Assembly (NCBI GenBank): GCA_963829505.1
Contig: CAWHIL010000001.1
Location: 992,001 to 1,056,000, forward strand
From: Roseiarcus sp963829505
GTDB taxonomy: Bacteria > Pseudomonadota > Alphaproteobacteria > Rhizobiales > Beijerinckiaceae
Direction of reading: 5' to 3'
DNA: 64,000 nucleotides
In this document: one piece after another, positions 27,417-37,083 of the stretch
Layout: every line of letters starts with the position of its first letter
How positions within the stretch are numbered: position 1 is the stretch's first letter
The notes under the pieces: generated by a model
What the model saw: only the letters and a program-made list of their open reading frames with translations
What the model was told of the DNA's origin: nothing
Database searches by the model: none
Translations under genes and position numbers: made by a program

Positions 27417-28679
27417 ATGAACATCGTCGCCGGCCCCGACGTCGCCGATCCCCTGCACCGCAAGCTCGCCATCCTCGCCGACGCCGCCAAATACGACGCC
27501 TCCTGCGCGTCGTCCGGCGCGGCCGGACGCAATTCGGGCGACGGCAAGGGCCTCGGCTCGACGACGGGCTCGGGCATCTGCCACGCCTATACGCCGGACG
27601 GGCGCTGCGTCTCGCTGCTCAAGATCCTGCTGACCAACTTCTGCGTCTACGACTGCGCCTATTGCGTCAACCGGGTGTCGAGCGACACGCCGCGCGCCCG
27701 CTTCAAGGTCGAGGAAGTCGTCAAGCTGACGCTTGGCTTCTACCGCCGCAACATGATCGAGGGGCTCTTTCTCTCTTCAGGCATTGCGAAGTCCGAGGAC
27801 TCCACGATGGAGGAGATGGTCAGGGTTGCCGAGACGCTGCGGCGCGACCACGGCTTTCGAGGCTATATCCACCTGAAGGCTATTCCCCGCGCATGCGCCG
27901 ACCTCATGGAGCGCGCGGGAAAGGTCGCCGACCGCCTCTCGGTCAACGTCGAACTGCCGCGCGACGAGGAGCTTCGACGCCTCGCGCCGGAGAAGGACGC
28001 AAGGACCATCCGCGCCGCGATGGGGACTTTGCGTCTCCGCCTCGACGAGGCGCGCGAGGAGACGCGGAAATCGCGCTTGGCGCCGCGCTTCGCACCGGCC
28101 GGCCAGAGCACCCAGATGATCGTCGGGGCCGACGCGTCCTCAGATCGCGACGTCATCGCGCGCTCGGCCGGGCTCTACGCCTCCTACCAGCTGAGGCGCG
28201 TCTATTATTCGGCCTTCAGCCCGATCCCGCACGCCTCGAAGGCCCTGCCGCCGCGGAGGCCGCCGCTCATGCGCGAGCACCGGCTTTACGAGGCCGACTG
28301 GCTGATGCGCTACTACGGCTTCGAGGCCCACGAGATCCTCGACCCGGCCGGCGACGGGATGCTCGATCTCGAGCGTGATCCGAAGCTCGCCTGGGCGCTC
28401 AGAAACCGGGGGCTGTTTCCGATCGACGTCAATCACGCGCCGCGCGAGACGCTGTTGCGGGTGCCCGGCATTGGCGTGCGCGTCGTCAACCGCATTCTCG
28501 CGTCGCGCCGGCATGTGACCTTGCGGCTCGACGCGCTCGCCCGCCTCGTCCATTCCATCGACAAGGTGCGGCCGTTCGTGACGACGCCCGACTGGCGCCC
28601 GACCGCGCTGACCGACCGGGCGTCGCTCGGCGCGCCGCGCGCGGAAAGCGCGCCCCGTCAGCTCGATCTCTTCGGCTGA
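27417..28679 (+). CDS. Putative DNA modification/repair radical SAM protein
   Basis: The protein has 420 residues. The radical SAM [4Fe-4S] cluster motif is C76-x3-C80-x2-C83 (NFCVYDCAYC). The N-terminal KYDASCASSGA and GSGICHAYTPDGRCVSLLKILLTN segments and a C-terminal helix-hairpin-helix (VPGIGVRVVNRILASRR) fit the family consistently encoded beside UdgX-type uracil-DNA glycosylases. The HhH suggests contact with DNA. The chemical reaction is unknown. It is followed 16 nt later by the DUF4130-UdgX fusion, and the two are presumably one repair unit. Confidence 0.9.
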   Translation: MNIVAGPDVADPLHRKLAILADAAKYDASCASSGAAGRNSGDGKGLGSTTGSGICHAYTPDGRCVSLLKILLTNFCVYDCAYCVNRVSSDTPRARFKVEEVVKLTLGFYRRNMIEGLFLSSGIAKSEDSTMEEMVRVAETLRRDHGFRGYIHLKAIPRACADLMERAGKVADRLSVNVELPRDEELRRLAPEKDARTIRAAMGTLRLRLDEAREETRKSRLAPRFAPAGQSTQMIVGADASSDRDVIARSAGLYASYQLRRVYYSAFSPIPHASKALPPRRPPLMREHRLYEADWLMRYYGFEAHEILDPAGDGMLDLERDPKLAWALRNRGLFPIDVNHAPRETLLRVPGIGVRVVNRILASRRHVTLRLDALARLVHSIDKVRPFVTTPDWRPTALTDRASLGAPRAESAPRQLDLFG

Positions 28680-28695
28680 TCGGGGTCGGCGCTCG

Positions 28696-30144
<1,449 letters not shown>

Positions 30145-30186
30145 CATGGCGCGACGTGCGATGTAGGCGCGCTCGGTGAGCGCGGC

Positions 30187-30207
30187 GGCCGGGTCGGCGA
30201 CCCGGCC
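30187..30207. terminator. Bidirectional terminator hairpin
   Basis: GGCCGGGTC (30187-30195), GGC loop, GACCCGGCC (30199-30207) is a perfect 9-bp stem between the convergent udgX and signal-peptide protein genes; it ends exactly at the minus-strand stop codon. A smaller GCGCTC/GAGCGC hairpin precedes it. No long U-tract is present. Confidence 0.6.
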
Positions 30208-30612
30208 CTACATTTTCGGACCCAGCGTGCAGCGTACGGGCCCCTTGTCCAGCATCAACTGGTTGCCGCCGAGGTCGGTGAAGATCTGCCCCTCGTAGGC
30301 GCGCGTCTTTGCGTTCAGCCGGGCCGATAGCCTGATCCGCACGCGCGAGGGTTCGTCCTCGTCCATGGCGACGAGCTGGAGGCGCCCGCCGCCGAAGCTG
30401 AAGCGCGTCGCCTTCGCCCCGTAGTCGAAGTCGATGTTTTGCGGCAGCGCGCCGGGGCGCTCGGGCAGGTCGAAGCTCAAGTGACCGTCCGCAGAGAAGG
30501 CGCAGGTCATGGTCCCGGGCGTCGCCGCCGCGGGGCCGGAAATCAGGACCGCGGCGCAGGCGGCGCACCCGAGACGAAGGCCCGCGTCGATGAGCGCGCG
30601 CGCGCGTTTCAT
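30208..30612 (-). CDS. Exported hypothetical protein
   Basis: This 134-residue protein has a signal peptide (ALIDAGLRLGCAACAAVLISGPAAA, cleavage near residue 30). The mature part is a predicted beta-rich domain with two cysteines (TCAF and VRCTL) that may form a disulfide. No family is recognised. It overlaps the end of the B3/B4-domain gene by 4 nt (ATGA) and is co-transcribed with it, but the link between a periplasmic protein and a tRNA-synthetase-like domain is unclear. Confidence 0.65.
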   Translation of the reverse strand: MKRARALIDAGLRLGCAACAAVLISGPAAATPGTMTCAFSADGHLSFDLPERPGALPQNIDFDYGAKATRFSFGGGRLQLVAMDEDEPSRVRIRLSARLNAKTRAYEGQIFTDLGGNQLMLDKGPVRCTLGPKM

Positions 30613-31328
30613 GCGACAGACTCCACCGTCGCCTCCGGCCGCGCCCGGTCCAGAACCTCGATCCGGCAATCGCCGCCGCATTCGCGCGCGATGAGATCCC
30701 TGACCAGCGCGGCGGCGGCCTCGACGTCGCCGTAACCGTTCGACTGGACGGTGAGCACGGCGCGGCGGGTCGCAAGGGTCGATGCGCTGCGCGCGTCCTG
30801 GCGCCAGTTCCATCGCCGGCAGAGAACATGGCGCGCGTCGGCGTAGACGACCTCGCCCTCCTTCGGCGGATCGTTCGGGTCCTCGCCTGGCTCCGCCCCC
30901 ATGTCGATGAAACTGTCGCCAGGCCTCGAGAAGCGGAAGGCGAGATCGCCCTCGGTCCGGTCGAGGTCGTCGCAGCCGAGGCAGAGCGCGCTCGTCAGGG
31001 ACGCCATGTTGTAGAGGTCGACGAGCGCGTTGATCTCCGGTAGCGGCTGGCCGGCGAGAACTCGCTTGATCAGCCGCTCGACCGACGAGCGGTAGCTCGT
31101 TCGCTTGATGCCGAACCCTTTGTAGGCGCTGCGCCAGGCGGCGACGCCGGGGATGGCGGAAAGCTCCACACCGGCGAAGCGCGCCCGCGCCTCGGTCTCG
31201 GCCTCGGCGATCTCGCTGGCGAGCGCGGCCGAGCGGGCGGGCGCGACGGTCAAGCGCTCGGCGAGCACAAAGGCTGCGCGGAAATCGGGAAACCTTTCGA
31301 CGAGCGGGGCGATGCTGAGACGGCGCAT
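30609..31328 (-). CDS. B3/B4 tRNA-binding domain protein (PheRS beta-like, stand-alone)
   Basis: The protein has 239 residues. The sequence follows the B3/B4 domain of phenylalanyl-tRNA synthetase beta: WRSAYKGFGIKRTSYRSSVERLIKRVL...LPEINALVDLYNMASL, then a DLxFR segment and a closing region with VLCRRWNWRQDARS. In PheRS this domain carries tRNA editing (tyrosyl-tRNA hydrolysis). Free-standing copies are widespread in bacteria and are thought to act in trans on misacylated tRNA or as small-molecule binders. It is followed by an exported hypothetical protein, overlapping by 4 nt. Confidence 0.88.
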   Translation of the reverse strand: MRRLSIAPLVERFPDFRAAFVLAERLTVAPARSAALASEIAEAETEARARFAGVELSAIPGVAAWRSAYKGFGIKRTSYRSSVERLIKRVLAGQPLPEINALVDLYNMASLTSALCLGCDDLDRTEGDLAFRFSRPGDSFIDMGAEPGEDPNDPPKEGEVVYADARHVLCRRWNWRQDARSASTLATRRAVLTVQSNGYGDVEAAAALVRDLIARECGGDCRIEVLDRARPEATVESVA

Positions 31329-31466
31329 GGGGACCGCTTCTTATCGCGCGGTCTGCGACTTGTCGCTTGGGACAAGGTGGAGAAGCGGCGGCGATCCCCT
31401 GTTGATTTCGCGCCGCGCGGCTTATAAGCGAGGCCGCGTCGGCCGATCCCAACGGAGATCTTCTGA

Positions 31467-31688
31467 ATGCGATTCAAGGCTCTGGCTGGACTGGCGGCGC
31501 TCGCCCTCGTCGGTGGACCGGCGTTCGCCCTCGACGCCTCGGACGCGACGCCCGGTGGTCCGCAGGGTCCGCAGGACGCCGGCGCGAAATCGGCCCGAGC
31601 GATGGAATGCCTGCACAAGGCCGACGCGCAGAACCTGCACGGCAAGGAGCGCAAGCACTTCATCCTGGATTGCAAGCACGGCGCGTGA
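31467..31688 (+). CDS. Small secreted PsiF-repeat-like protein
   Basis: This 73-residue protein has a signal peptide of about 21 residues (LAALALVGGPAFA). The mature part ends with MECLHKADAQNLHGKERKHFILDCKHG, a C-x(n)-C unit resembling the PsiF repeat of periplasmic phosphate-starvation-inducible proteins. GGAG lies 9 nt before the ATG. Its stop overlaps the GTG start of the following methyltransferase (GTGA). Function is unknown even for PsiF. Confidence 0.7.
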   Translation: MRFKALAGLAALALVGGPAFALDASDATPGGPQGPQDAGAKSARAMECLHKADAQNLHGKERKHFILDCKHGA

Positions 31689-32656
31689 CCGCGAGGCGCA
31701 ATCCTCCGCCAACGCTTGCGTCAAGAGTGAGCGACGCAAGCGAGCGCCTCGACGTGTTCCGGACGCCGCGCGACTGGCTGCGCTACGCGGTCGGCCGGTT
31801 CCGTTCGGAAAAGCTCGCCTTCGGCCACGGCGCGACGACGGCGCTCGACGAAGCCGCCTATCTCATTCTCGAAGGGCTTCATCTTCCGATCGACACGCTC
31901 GATCCCTTCCTCGACGCGCGGCTGACGCGGGGCGAACGGGAGCGGCTCGAGGCGCTGATCGAAGCGCGGGCTACGACCCGCAAGCCCGCTGCCTATCTCC
32001 TCAACCGCGCCTACATCCAGGGCGTGCCGTTCTACGTCGACGAGCGTACGATCGTGCCGCGGAGCTTCATCGGCGAACTCCTGATGACGGCGTTCATCGA
32101 GCCGAACGCGCTGACCGGCGACCCGGAGGACGTCGCGCGCGTCCTCGACCTCTGCACGGGCGGAGGATCGCTCGCGGTCCTCGCGGCCCGCGTCTTCCCC
32201 AACGCCGCGATCGACGCTGCGGACCTGTCGGCCGAGGCGCTCGCCGTCGCGCGGCGGAACGTCGAGGAGCACGGGCTTCGGGGTCGCATCCGGCTCTTCG
32301 AGGGCGATCTCTTCGAGGCCCTGCCGCCGGCGAACCGCTACGACGTGATCCTCACGAACCCGCCCTATGTCGACACGGAGGCTGTCGCGGCCTTTCCGCC
32401 CGAATATGCGGCCGAGCCGTCCCTCGCCCATCTCGGCGGCGCCGACGGCCTCGACCTCGTGCGGCGCATTCTTGCGGAAGCGCCCTCGCGCCTGACGGAG
32501 CGCGGCGTTCTCATCTGTGAGATCGGCGAGAGGCGCGACATTCTGTCGCGCGATTATCCCCACTTTCCTTTCGTCTGGCTCGACACACAGGAGAGCGAGG
32601 GCGAGGTCTTCGGGCTGCGGGCGGAAGACATCGGGCGACGGAAGCCGCGGCGCTAG
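31685..32656 (+). CDS. prmB: Ribosomal protein L3 N5-glutamine methyltransferase
   Basis: The protein has 323 residues. The class I methyltransferase core has VLDLCTGGGSLAVLAA (motif I) and the N5-glutamine signature NPPYV, with the LGGADGLDLVRRIL segment typical of PrmB/PrmC. The N-terminal helical substrate domain is PrmB-like (LRYAVGRFRSEKLAFGHGATTALDEAAYLIL). PrmB modifies Gln of the GGQ-like loop in ribosomal protein L3. The GTG at 31685 overlaps the upstream stop; a longer in-frame extension overlaps the PsiF-like gene and is not used. Confidence 0.92.
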   Translation: MTARRNPPPTLASRVSDASERLDVFRTPRDWLRYAVGRFRSEKLAFGHGATTALDEAAYLILEGLHLPIDTLDPFLDARLTRGERERLEALIEARATTRKPAAYLLNRAYIQGVPFYVDERTIVPRSFIGELLMTAFIEPNALTGDPEDVARVLDLCTGGGSLAVLAARVFPNAAIDAADLSAEALAVARRNVEEHGLRGRIRLFEGDLFEALPPANRYDVILTNPPYVDTEAVAAFPPEYAAEPSLAHLGGADGLDLVRRILAEAPSRLTERGVLICEIGERRDILSRDYPHFPFVWLDTQESEGEVFGLRAEDIGRRKPRR

Positions 32657-32681
32657 GGTTAGACCCACCCGCGCTGTGCGC

Positions 32682-32705
32682 GCGCTGTGACGAAGATCAC
32701 AGCGC
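32682..32705. promoter_or_regulatory. CRP/FNR-type palindrome
   Basis: TGTGA-N6-TCACA (32686-32701) is extended to perfect 9-bp arms, GCGCTGTGA/TCACAGCGC, around CGAAGA. This is the classical CRP-site pattern. It lies 164 nt upstream of the small membrane protein at 32869 and 26 nt after prmB. A comparable TGTGA-N6-TCACA occurs at 60178. Confidence 0.65.
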
Positions 32706-32868
32706 TCACTTCGAGATCCACGCTAGAGTGCGGGATTGTACAGGCAGGACAAGGATCCTTTTCGGCGACAATCAAGCGGTTGGTTTGAGCGGCAGTAATG
32801 TTTCGCTCCCTCTCCAGGATCTCGGAGCCAATCAATCTCGCTTCGATTGAAGTAAAAGGATAGCCGAA

Positions 32869-33111
32869 ATGTCCTCCAGGATGGTGAGACAAGCAACGCA
32901 AGACACCCAGCCGACCGTTACGCAGCCCGGGAATAGCCTGCTACAGGGGATTGTTCAGGTCGCGCTTACGTTCGTGGTGCTGATCTACTTCCTCCCGCTT
33001 GTGTGGCATCCGACGCCGCAGGCGGTGCTGGACGTGCGGCAATTCATAACGGGGACCGTCCTCGGCGCGATCTGGTCGATCATCGACCTGATCACCTCGG
33101 TCCACCGCTGA
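32869..33111 (+). CDS. Small membrane protein
   Basis: This 80-residue protein begins with a hydrophilic Gln/Thr-rich segment and contains two likely membrane helices: GIVQVALTFVVLIYFLPLV and FITGTVLGAIWSIIDLITSV. AAAGGA lies 9 nt before the ATG at 32869. I do not recognise a family. A CRP-like palindrome upstream hints at catabolite or redox control, but this is inference. Confidence 0.65.
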   Translation: MSSRMVRQATQDTQPTVTQPGNSLLQGIVQVALTFVVLIYFLPLVWHPTPQAVLDVRQFITGTVLGAIWSIIDLITSVHR

Positions 33112-33176
33112 GGTCGCCGGGTGGCGCCGCCGGCGGCATGCGCCGTGCCGGGAGCCTCTCCAGGCGCAGCCGGCGC

Positions 33177-34370
33177 CTACTCGGCGGCCGCGCGCAGGCT
33201 CGCGCGCACGCTGGCGCGCAGATCGTCGATGATCGTGAGGCCTTTCGCCCGCTCGACGTGCCAGTAGGTCCAGCCGTTGCAGGCCGGCAGCCCCTGCGCC
33301 AGCGCGCCGATCTTGTGGATCGACCCCACGGCTGGCCCCAGGGCGAGCGCGCCGTCCGCCCGCACCAGCGGGGCGTGTCGCCGGTCTGCGTCGAGAAGCC
33401 GCTCTCCGGGGTGGACGAGGCCGGCCTCGATCAGGCTCGCGAAGGCGACGCGCGGCTCGCTCCGCCGGGTCGGCGCGGCCGCGACGGCCTCCTCCGCGAG
33501 CGGCTCGACCGCGGCGATCCTGAGGCGTGCGGCTTCAGCGTAAGTCGGGTCGCGCTCGATGCCGATGAAGCCGCGCCTCAGCCGGCGGGCCGCCGCGCCG
33601 GTCGCGCCCGAGCCGAAGAACGGATCGAGGACGAGGTCTCCGGCGTTCGACGCCGCGATCAGGACGCGGCCGATCAGCGCCTCGGGCTTCTGCGTCGGAT
33701 GGAGTTTTCGCCCGGAGGCGTCCTTCAGCCGCTCGGCGCCGGTGCAGATCGGCAGGAACCAGTCGGAGCGCACCTGAAGGTCTTCGTTGCCGGCCTTCAG
33801 CGCCTCGTAGTTGAAGGTGTAGCCCTTGGCCTCGGGTCCGCGCGCCGCCCAGATCATCGTCTCGTGGGCGTTGGTGAAGCGGCGCCCGCGAAAGTTCGGC
33901 ATCGGATTCGCCTTGCGCCAGACGATGTCGTTGAGGATCCAGAAGCCGAGGTCCTGGAGGATCGCGCCGACCCGGAAGATGTTGTGGTAGGAGCCGATCA
34001 CGACGATGGTGGCGTTCGGCTTCATCAGGCGGCGCGCCGCGGCGAGCCAGCTTCGGGTGAAGGCGTCGTATTCGGCGAAGTCGGCGAACTTGTCCCAGTC
34101 GTCGTCGACGCCGTCGACCACGCTCTGGTCGGGGCGCGACAGGCGTCCTTCGAGCTGAAGATTGTAGGGCGGGTCGGCGAATACGAGGTCGATCGAGGCG
34201 GCAGGCAGCTGCGCCATCTCGGCGACGCAGTCGCCCAGATGAACGATGTCGCGAACGACGTCGCGGGGCGCGGCCGCCATTGCGGCCGGGCGTTTCGTCT
34301 CGCCGGCGCCAGCACGCAAAACCTGAATCTGGGCGGGGAGACGCGACGCTCCGGCGCGCAAGGTACGCAT
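33177..34370 (-). CDS. ccrM: Cell-cycle DNA adenine methyltransferase CcrM (GANTC)
   Basis: The protein has about 397 residues. Motif order is beta-class: DPPYNLQL near the N-terminus (motif IV), the target-recognition region with RVGAILQDLGFWILNDIVWRKANPMPNFRGRRF, then HPTQKPEAL and DPFFGSGATGAAARRL (motif I). The C-terminal ~85 residues (VAFASLIEAGLVHPGE ... GSIHKIGALAQGLPACNGWTYWHVE) are the RAMA domain characteristic of CcrM. CcrM methylates the adenine in GANTC late in the cell cycle of alphaproteobacteria. The start is uncertain (34391, 34370 or 34280); 34370 best fits related N-termini. It is downstream of rnhB. Confidence 0.95.
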   Translation of the reverse strand: MRTLRAGASRLPAQIQVLRAGAGETKRPAAMAAAPRDVVRDIVHLGDCVAEMAQLPAASIDLVFADPPYNLQLEGRLSRPDQSVVDGVDDDWDKFADFAEYDAFTRSWLAAARRLMKPNATIVVIGSYHNIFRVGAILQDLGFWILNDIVWRKANPMPNFRGRRFTNAHETMIWAARGPEAKGYTFNYEALKAGNEDLQVRSDWFLPICTGAERLKDASGRKLHPTQKPEALIGRVLIAASNAGDLVLDPFFGSGATGAAARRLRRGFIGIERDPTYAEAARLRIAAVEPLAEEAVAAAPTRRSEPRVAFASLIEAGLVHPGERLLDADRRHAPLVRADGALALGPAVGSIHKIGALAQGLPACNGWTYWHVERAKGLTIIDDLRASVRASLRAAAE

Positions 34371-34447
34371 GACCGCAACCACTCGACGCAACAGCCGGCG
34401 ACGTCAGCCGGCGCGTCGTTTATGGCGCAATCGAAGTAAAGGACGGG

Positions 34448-35152
34448 TTATGGGGCAGCGGCGGGCGCTGTGTCGTTTTCGAACGGCGCCGTGAGGCCGG
34501 CGAGAACCGCGGTTTCAACGCTTTCGCAACCTATTTCGGCGTCGTCCGGATCGCGGGCGAGGCGGAAGGAGCGGCGATGGTAGGGGCAGGGCCCGAGGCT
34601 CGCGAGCGCCCGCCGGTGGGTGGCCGTCGCATAGCCGACATGATCGCCGAAGCCGTAGCCGGGAAATTCGCGCCCGAGATTGCGCATGAGCGCGTCGCGC
34701 GTGGTCTTGGCGATAATCGAGGCCGCGGCGATCGACATCGAGAGCGCGTCGCCGCCGATGATCGGCTTCGCCCGGCAGGCGAGCCCCTCCGGCAGATCGC
34801 GCCCGTCGATCAGCGCGAGGTCCGGGCGGACGTGGAGGGCCGCGACCGCTCGCGCCATGGCGCGCAGCGTCGCGCCGCGAATGTTGAACCGGTCGATCTC
34901 CGCCGGTCCGGCGAAGGCGACCGAGACGCTGATCGCCTTCATGAGGATGATCGGGCGCAGCGCGAGCCGTTTGGCCTCGGGCAGCGCCTTCGAATCGTCG
35001 AGGCCGTCCGGCAGGTCGTGCGGGTCGAGGATGACCGCCGCCACGCCGACCGGCCCGGCGAGCGGGCCGCGTCCGACCTCGTCGACGCCGGCGACGAAAC
35101 GCAGGCCCGCAGCGATCGCCTCGCGCTCGAAATCGAAGTGCGGCGCGCTCAT
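34448..35152 (-). CDS. rnhB: Ribonuclease HII
   Basis: This 234-residue enzyme cleaves RNA in RNA:DNA hybrids and at single ribonucleotides. The active-site motif VDEVGRGPLAGPVGVAAV gives the first acidic pair, with LIDGRDLP and AAASIIAKTTRDA further on and the conserved HRRALASLGPCPYHRRSF end. The ATG at 35152 overlaps the stop of the upstream creatininase-like gene (ATGA). It is 78 nt upstream of ccrM, a pairing frequently kept in alphaproteobacteria. Confidence 0.96.
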   Translation of the reverse strand: MSAPHFDFEREAIAAGLRFVAGVDEVGRGPLAGPVGVAAVILDPHDLPDGLDDSKALPEAKRLALRPIILMKAISVSVAFAGPAEIDRFNIRGATLRAMARAVAALHVRPDLALIDGRDLPEGLACRAKPIIGGDALSMSIAAASIIAKTTRDALMRNLGREFPGYGFGDHVGYATATHRRALASLGPCPYHRRSFRLARDPDDAEIGCESVETAVLAGLTAPFENDTAPAAAP

Positions 35153-35964
35153 GGGGAGGCCTCCAGCGGCCCGTCGCGGAGCGCGGCCAGATCGAACGCG
35201 TGGACGTCGCGCATGAGGGCGAGGAACCGCTCGACGCCGTAGGCGAGCGCCGCCTCGCCTTTCGCGGCGGTCGCGGAATGGGCCTCGCCGACGGCGCCAG
35301 CCGGATTGAGGTCGCTCGCGCCCCAGGCGAAGCCGAGCGGCGGCTTGAAGCGCAGGAGCGCCATGTCGCGCTCGATCGCCTCGGCCGCGCTCGGGAAGTC
35401 GCGGACTTCGGCGGACCGCACGAGGTCGGGACGGAGCGCCAGCATGAGCGACGTCTCGGCGTCGCCGCCGTGGACGCCGTAAGCGGCCTCGCGCGACGAG
35501 AACAGGCCCTCGGGATAGCCGAGGCGCCGCCATGACGCGTGCACTGCGAGCATCCGGAAGCGCATGCGGAGCGCAAGCGTCACGGCTTCGATCGCGGCCC
35601 CGTTGCCGCCGTGCGAATTCATAACGACGAGCCTGCGGCAGCCCGTCCGCGCGACGCTTTCGCCGATCTCGGTCCACGCCCGGATGGCGGTCTCGACGGA
35701 GAGCGCGAGCGTGCCGGGAAAGCCGGCGTGCTCGCCCGAGACGCCGACCTCCTGGAGCGGCAGGAAGAGGACCGGCAGGTCGTCCGGCAGGCTTTCCGCC
35801 GAGCGCCGGACGTAGCCTTCCGCCAGCATCGCGTCGACCCCGAGCGGCAGGTGGGGGCCGTGCTGCTCGACCGCTGCGACCGGCAGGACGGCGACGGCGG
35901 CGCGCATGTCGAGGCGCTCGAAGTCGCGCCAGGTCAATTCGGCCCAGAACCGCGTCGACGCCAT
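35149..35964 (-). CDS. Creatininase-family amidohydrolase
   Basis: The protein has 271 residues. The family fingerprint includes LPVAAVEQHGPHLPLGVDAMLAE (metal-binding E-x-H-G-x-H-L-P), the NSHGGNGAA box and the GVHGGDAETSLML box. These zinc enzymes hydrolyse cyclic amides or amides (creatinine, or intermediates of riboflavin and mycofactocin pathways). The actual substrate is unknown. A GGAG site precedes the ATG at 35964. It is translationally coupled to rnhB through a 4-nt overlap. Confidence 0.88.
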   Translation of the reverse strand: MASTRFWAELTWRDFERLDMRAAVAVLPVAAVEQHGPHLPLGVDAMLAEGYVRRSAESLPDDLPVLFLPLQEVGVSGEHAGFPGTLALSVETAIRAWTEIGESVARTGCRRLVVMNSHGGNGAAIEAVTLALRMRFRMLAVHASWRRLGYPEGLFSSREAAYGVHGGDAETSLMLALRPDLVRSAEVRDFPSAAEAIERDMALLRFKPPLGFAWGASDLNPAGAVGEAHSATAAKGEAALAYGVERFLALMRDVHAFDLAALRDGPLEASP

Positions 35965-36161
35965 GACCGCTCCATCGAGAACGGATCCCGCATTAGGCCG
36001 ATTCGGGCGTCCTCTCAAATCGGAAGGGTCGATTTCTCGCCCAGCCAAAGGGGCGCGGCCCCTCCCTTCGCCAGATCGCCGGGACATGACTATTGTCCGG
36101 AACAGGCATCGTCAGACCCGCCCCGGCGGGCAGGGCGGGATGGGTGACTCTGGAGGACCTG

Positions 36162-36521
36162 ATGTCGGAAGAGGCGCTTGCGGGACGGCGCATCCTGATC
36201 GTCGAGGACGGGGTGTTCGTGGCCGACAGCCTCAAGCTCTACCTCGAGCAGCGGGGCGCGACCGTCGTCGGCCCGGCCGCGACCGTTTCGGAGGCGCTCG
36301 ACCTGATCGGCGCCGCCGACCGCCTCGACTGGGCGATTGTCGATCTCGACCTCAAGGGGAGTCGCGCCTATCCGGTCGCGGACGCTCTCGCGGCCGTGGG
36401 CGCGCGTTTCGTCTTCATCACCGGCTACGGGCCGCAGGAGATTCCGGAACGATTCGCGGCAATCCCGCGCCGGGGGAAGCCGTTCGATTCCGAAGAACTC
36501 GTCCGGCTTCTTGGCGGCTGA
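36162..36521 (+). CDS. Stand-alone response-regulator receiver domain
   Basis: The protein has 119 residues. It has the receiver fold: acidic pair E15/D16 in ILIVEDGVFVAD, phospho-acceptor Asp in AIVDLDL (D61), T87 in FITGYG and K106 in RRGKPF. There is no output domain, so it is a single-domain receiver of the CheY/DivK type and probably part of a phosphorelay or competing phosphate sink. TGGAGGACCTG precedes the ATG at 36162. It lies just upstream of ruvC. Confidence 0.87.
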   Translation: MSEEALAGRRILIVEDGVFVADSLKLYLEQRGATVVGPAATVSEALDLIGAADRLDWAIVDLDLKGSRAYPVADALAAVGARFVFITGYGPQEIPERFAAIPRRGKPFDSEELVRLLGG

Positions 36522-36578
36522 CGGCGCCGTCCGCCGCCGTCCGCGCGCGGCTCGCGATTTCGTATAGAACATGCGTCC

Positions 36579-37083
36579 ATGATTCCCGGCGCGATTCGCA
36601 TTCTCGGCATCGACCCGGGCCTCCGCAACACGGGCTGGGGGCTGATCGAGGCCGCCGGCTCCCGTCTCGGCTATCTCGCCTGCGGCTCCATCCGCACCGA
36701 ATTCGGGGACGCCGCTCGCGGCGCGGCTGGCGGCGATCCATTGCGCGCTCGCCGATCTTGTCGAGACCAACGCCCCGCATGAGGCGGCGGTCGAGGAGAC
36801 CTTCGTCAACCGCGACGCGCAATCGACCCTGAAGCTCGGCCAGGCGCGCGGGGCGGCGCTTGCGGCGCTGGCGCTCAAAGGCCTGCCCGTGTCGGAATAC
36901 GCCGCCAACCTCATCAAGAAGACGGTGGTCGGCGTCGGCCACGCGGAGAAGATCCAGGTGGCGACCATGGTGCGGACGCTGCTGCCGGCGTCGCGAGCGG
37001 AAAGCCCCGACGCCGCCGACGCGCTCGCGGTCGCGATCTGCCACGCCCAGCACCGCTCGGCGCGAGCGAGGGGGGCGGCATGA
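36579..37083 (+). pseudogene. ruvC: Holliday junction endonuclease RuvC, apparent frameshift
   Basis: The first frame reads IRILGIDPGLRNTGWG (first catalytic Asp) up to CGSIRTE. The second frame, from about 36705, continues with the VEETFVNRDAQSTLKLGQARGAALAAL helices and DAADALAVAICHAQH (last acidic residues). Removal of one T in AATTC at 36703-36704 restores a 167-residue RuvC of normal length with all four acidic catalytic residues. The gene overlaps ruvA by 4 nt (ATGA). RuvC resolves Holliday junctions together with RuvAB. A frameshift in one intact-looking position of a conserved operon is more likely a sequencing indel than a real loss. Confidence 0.88.
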
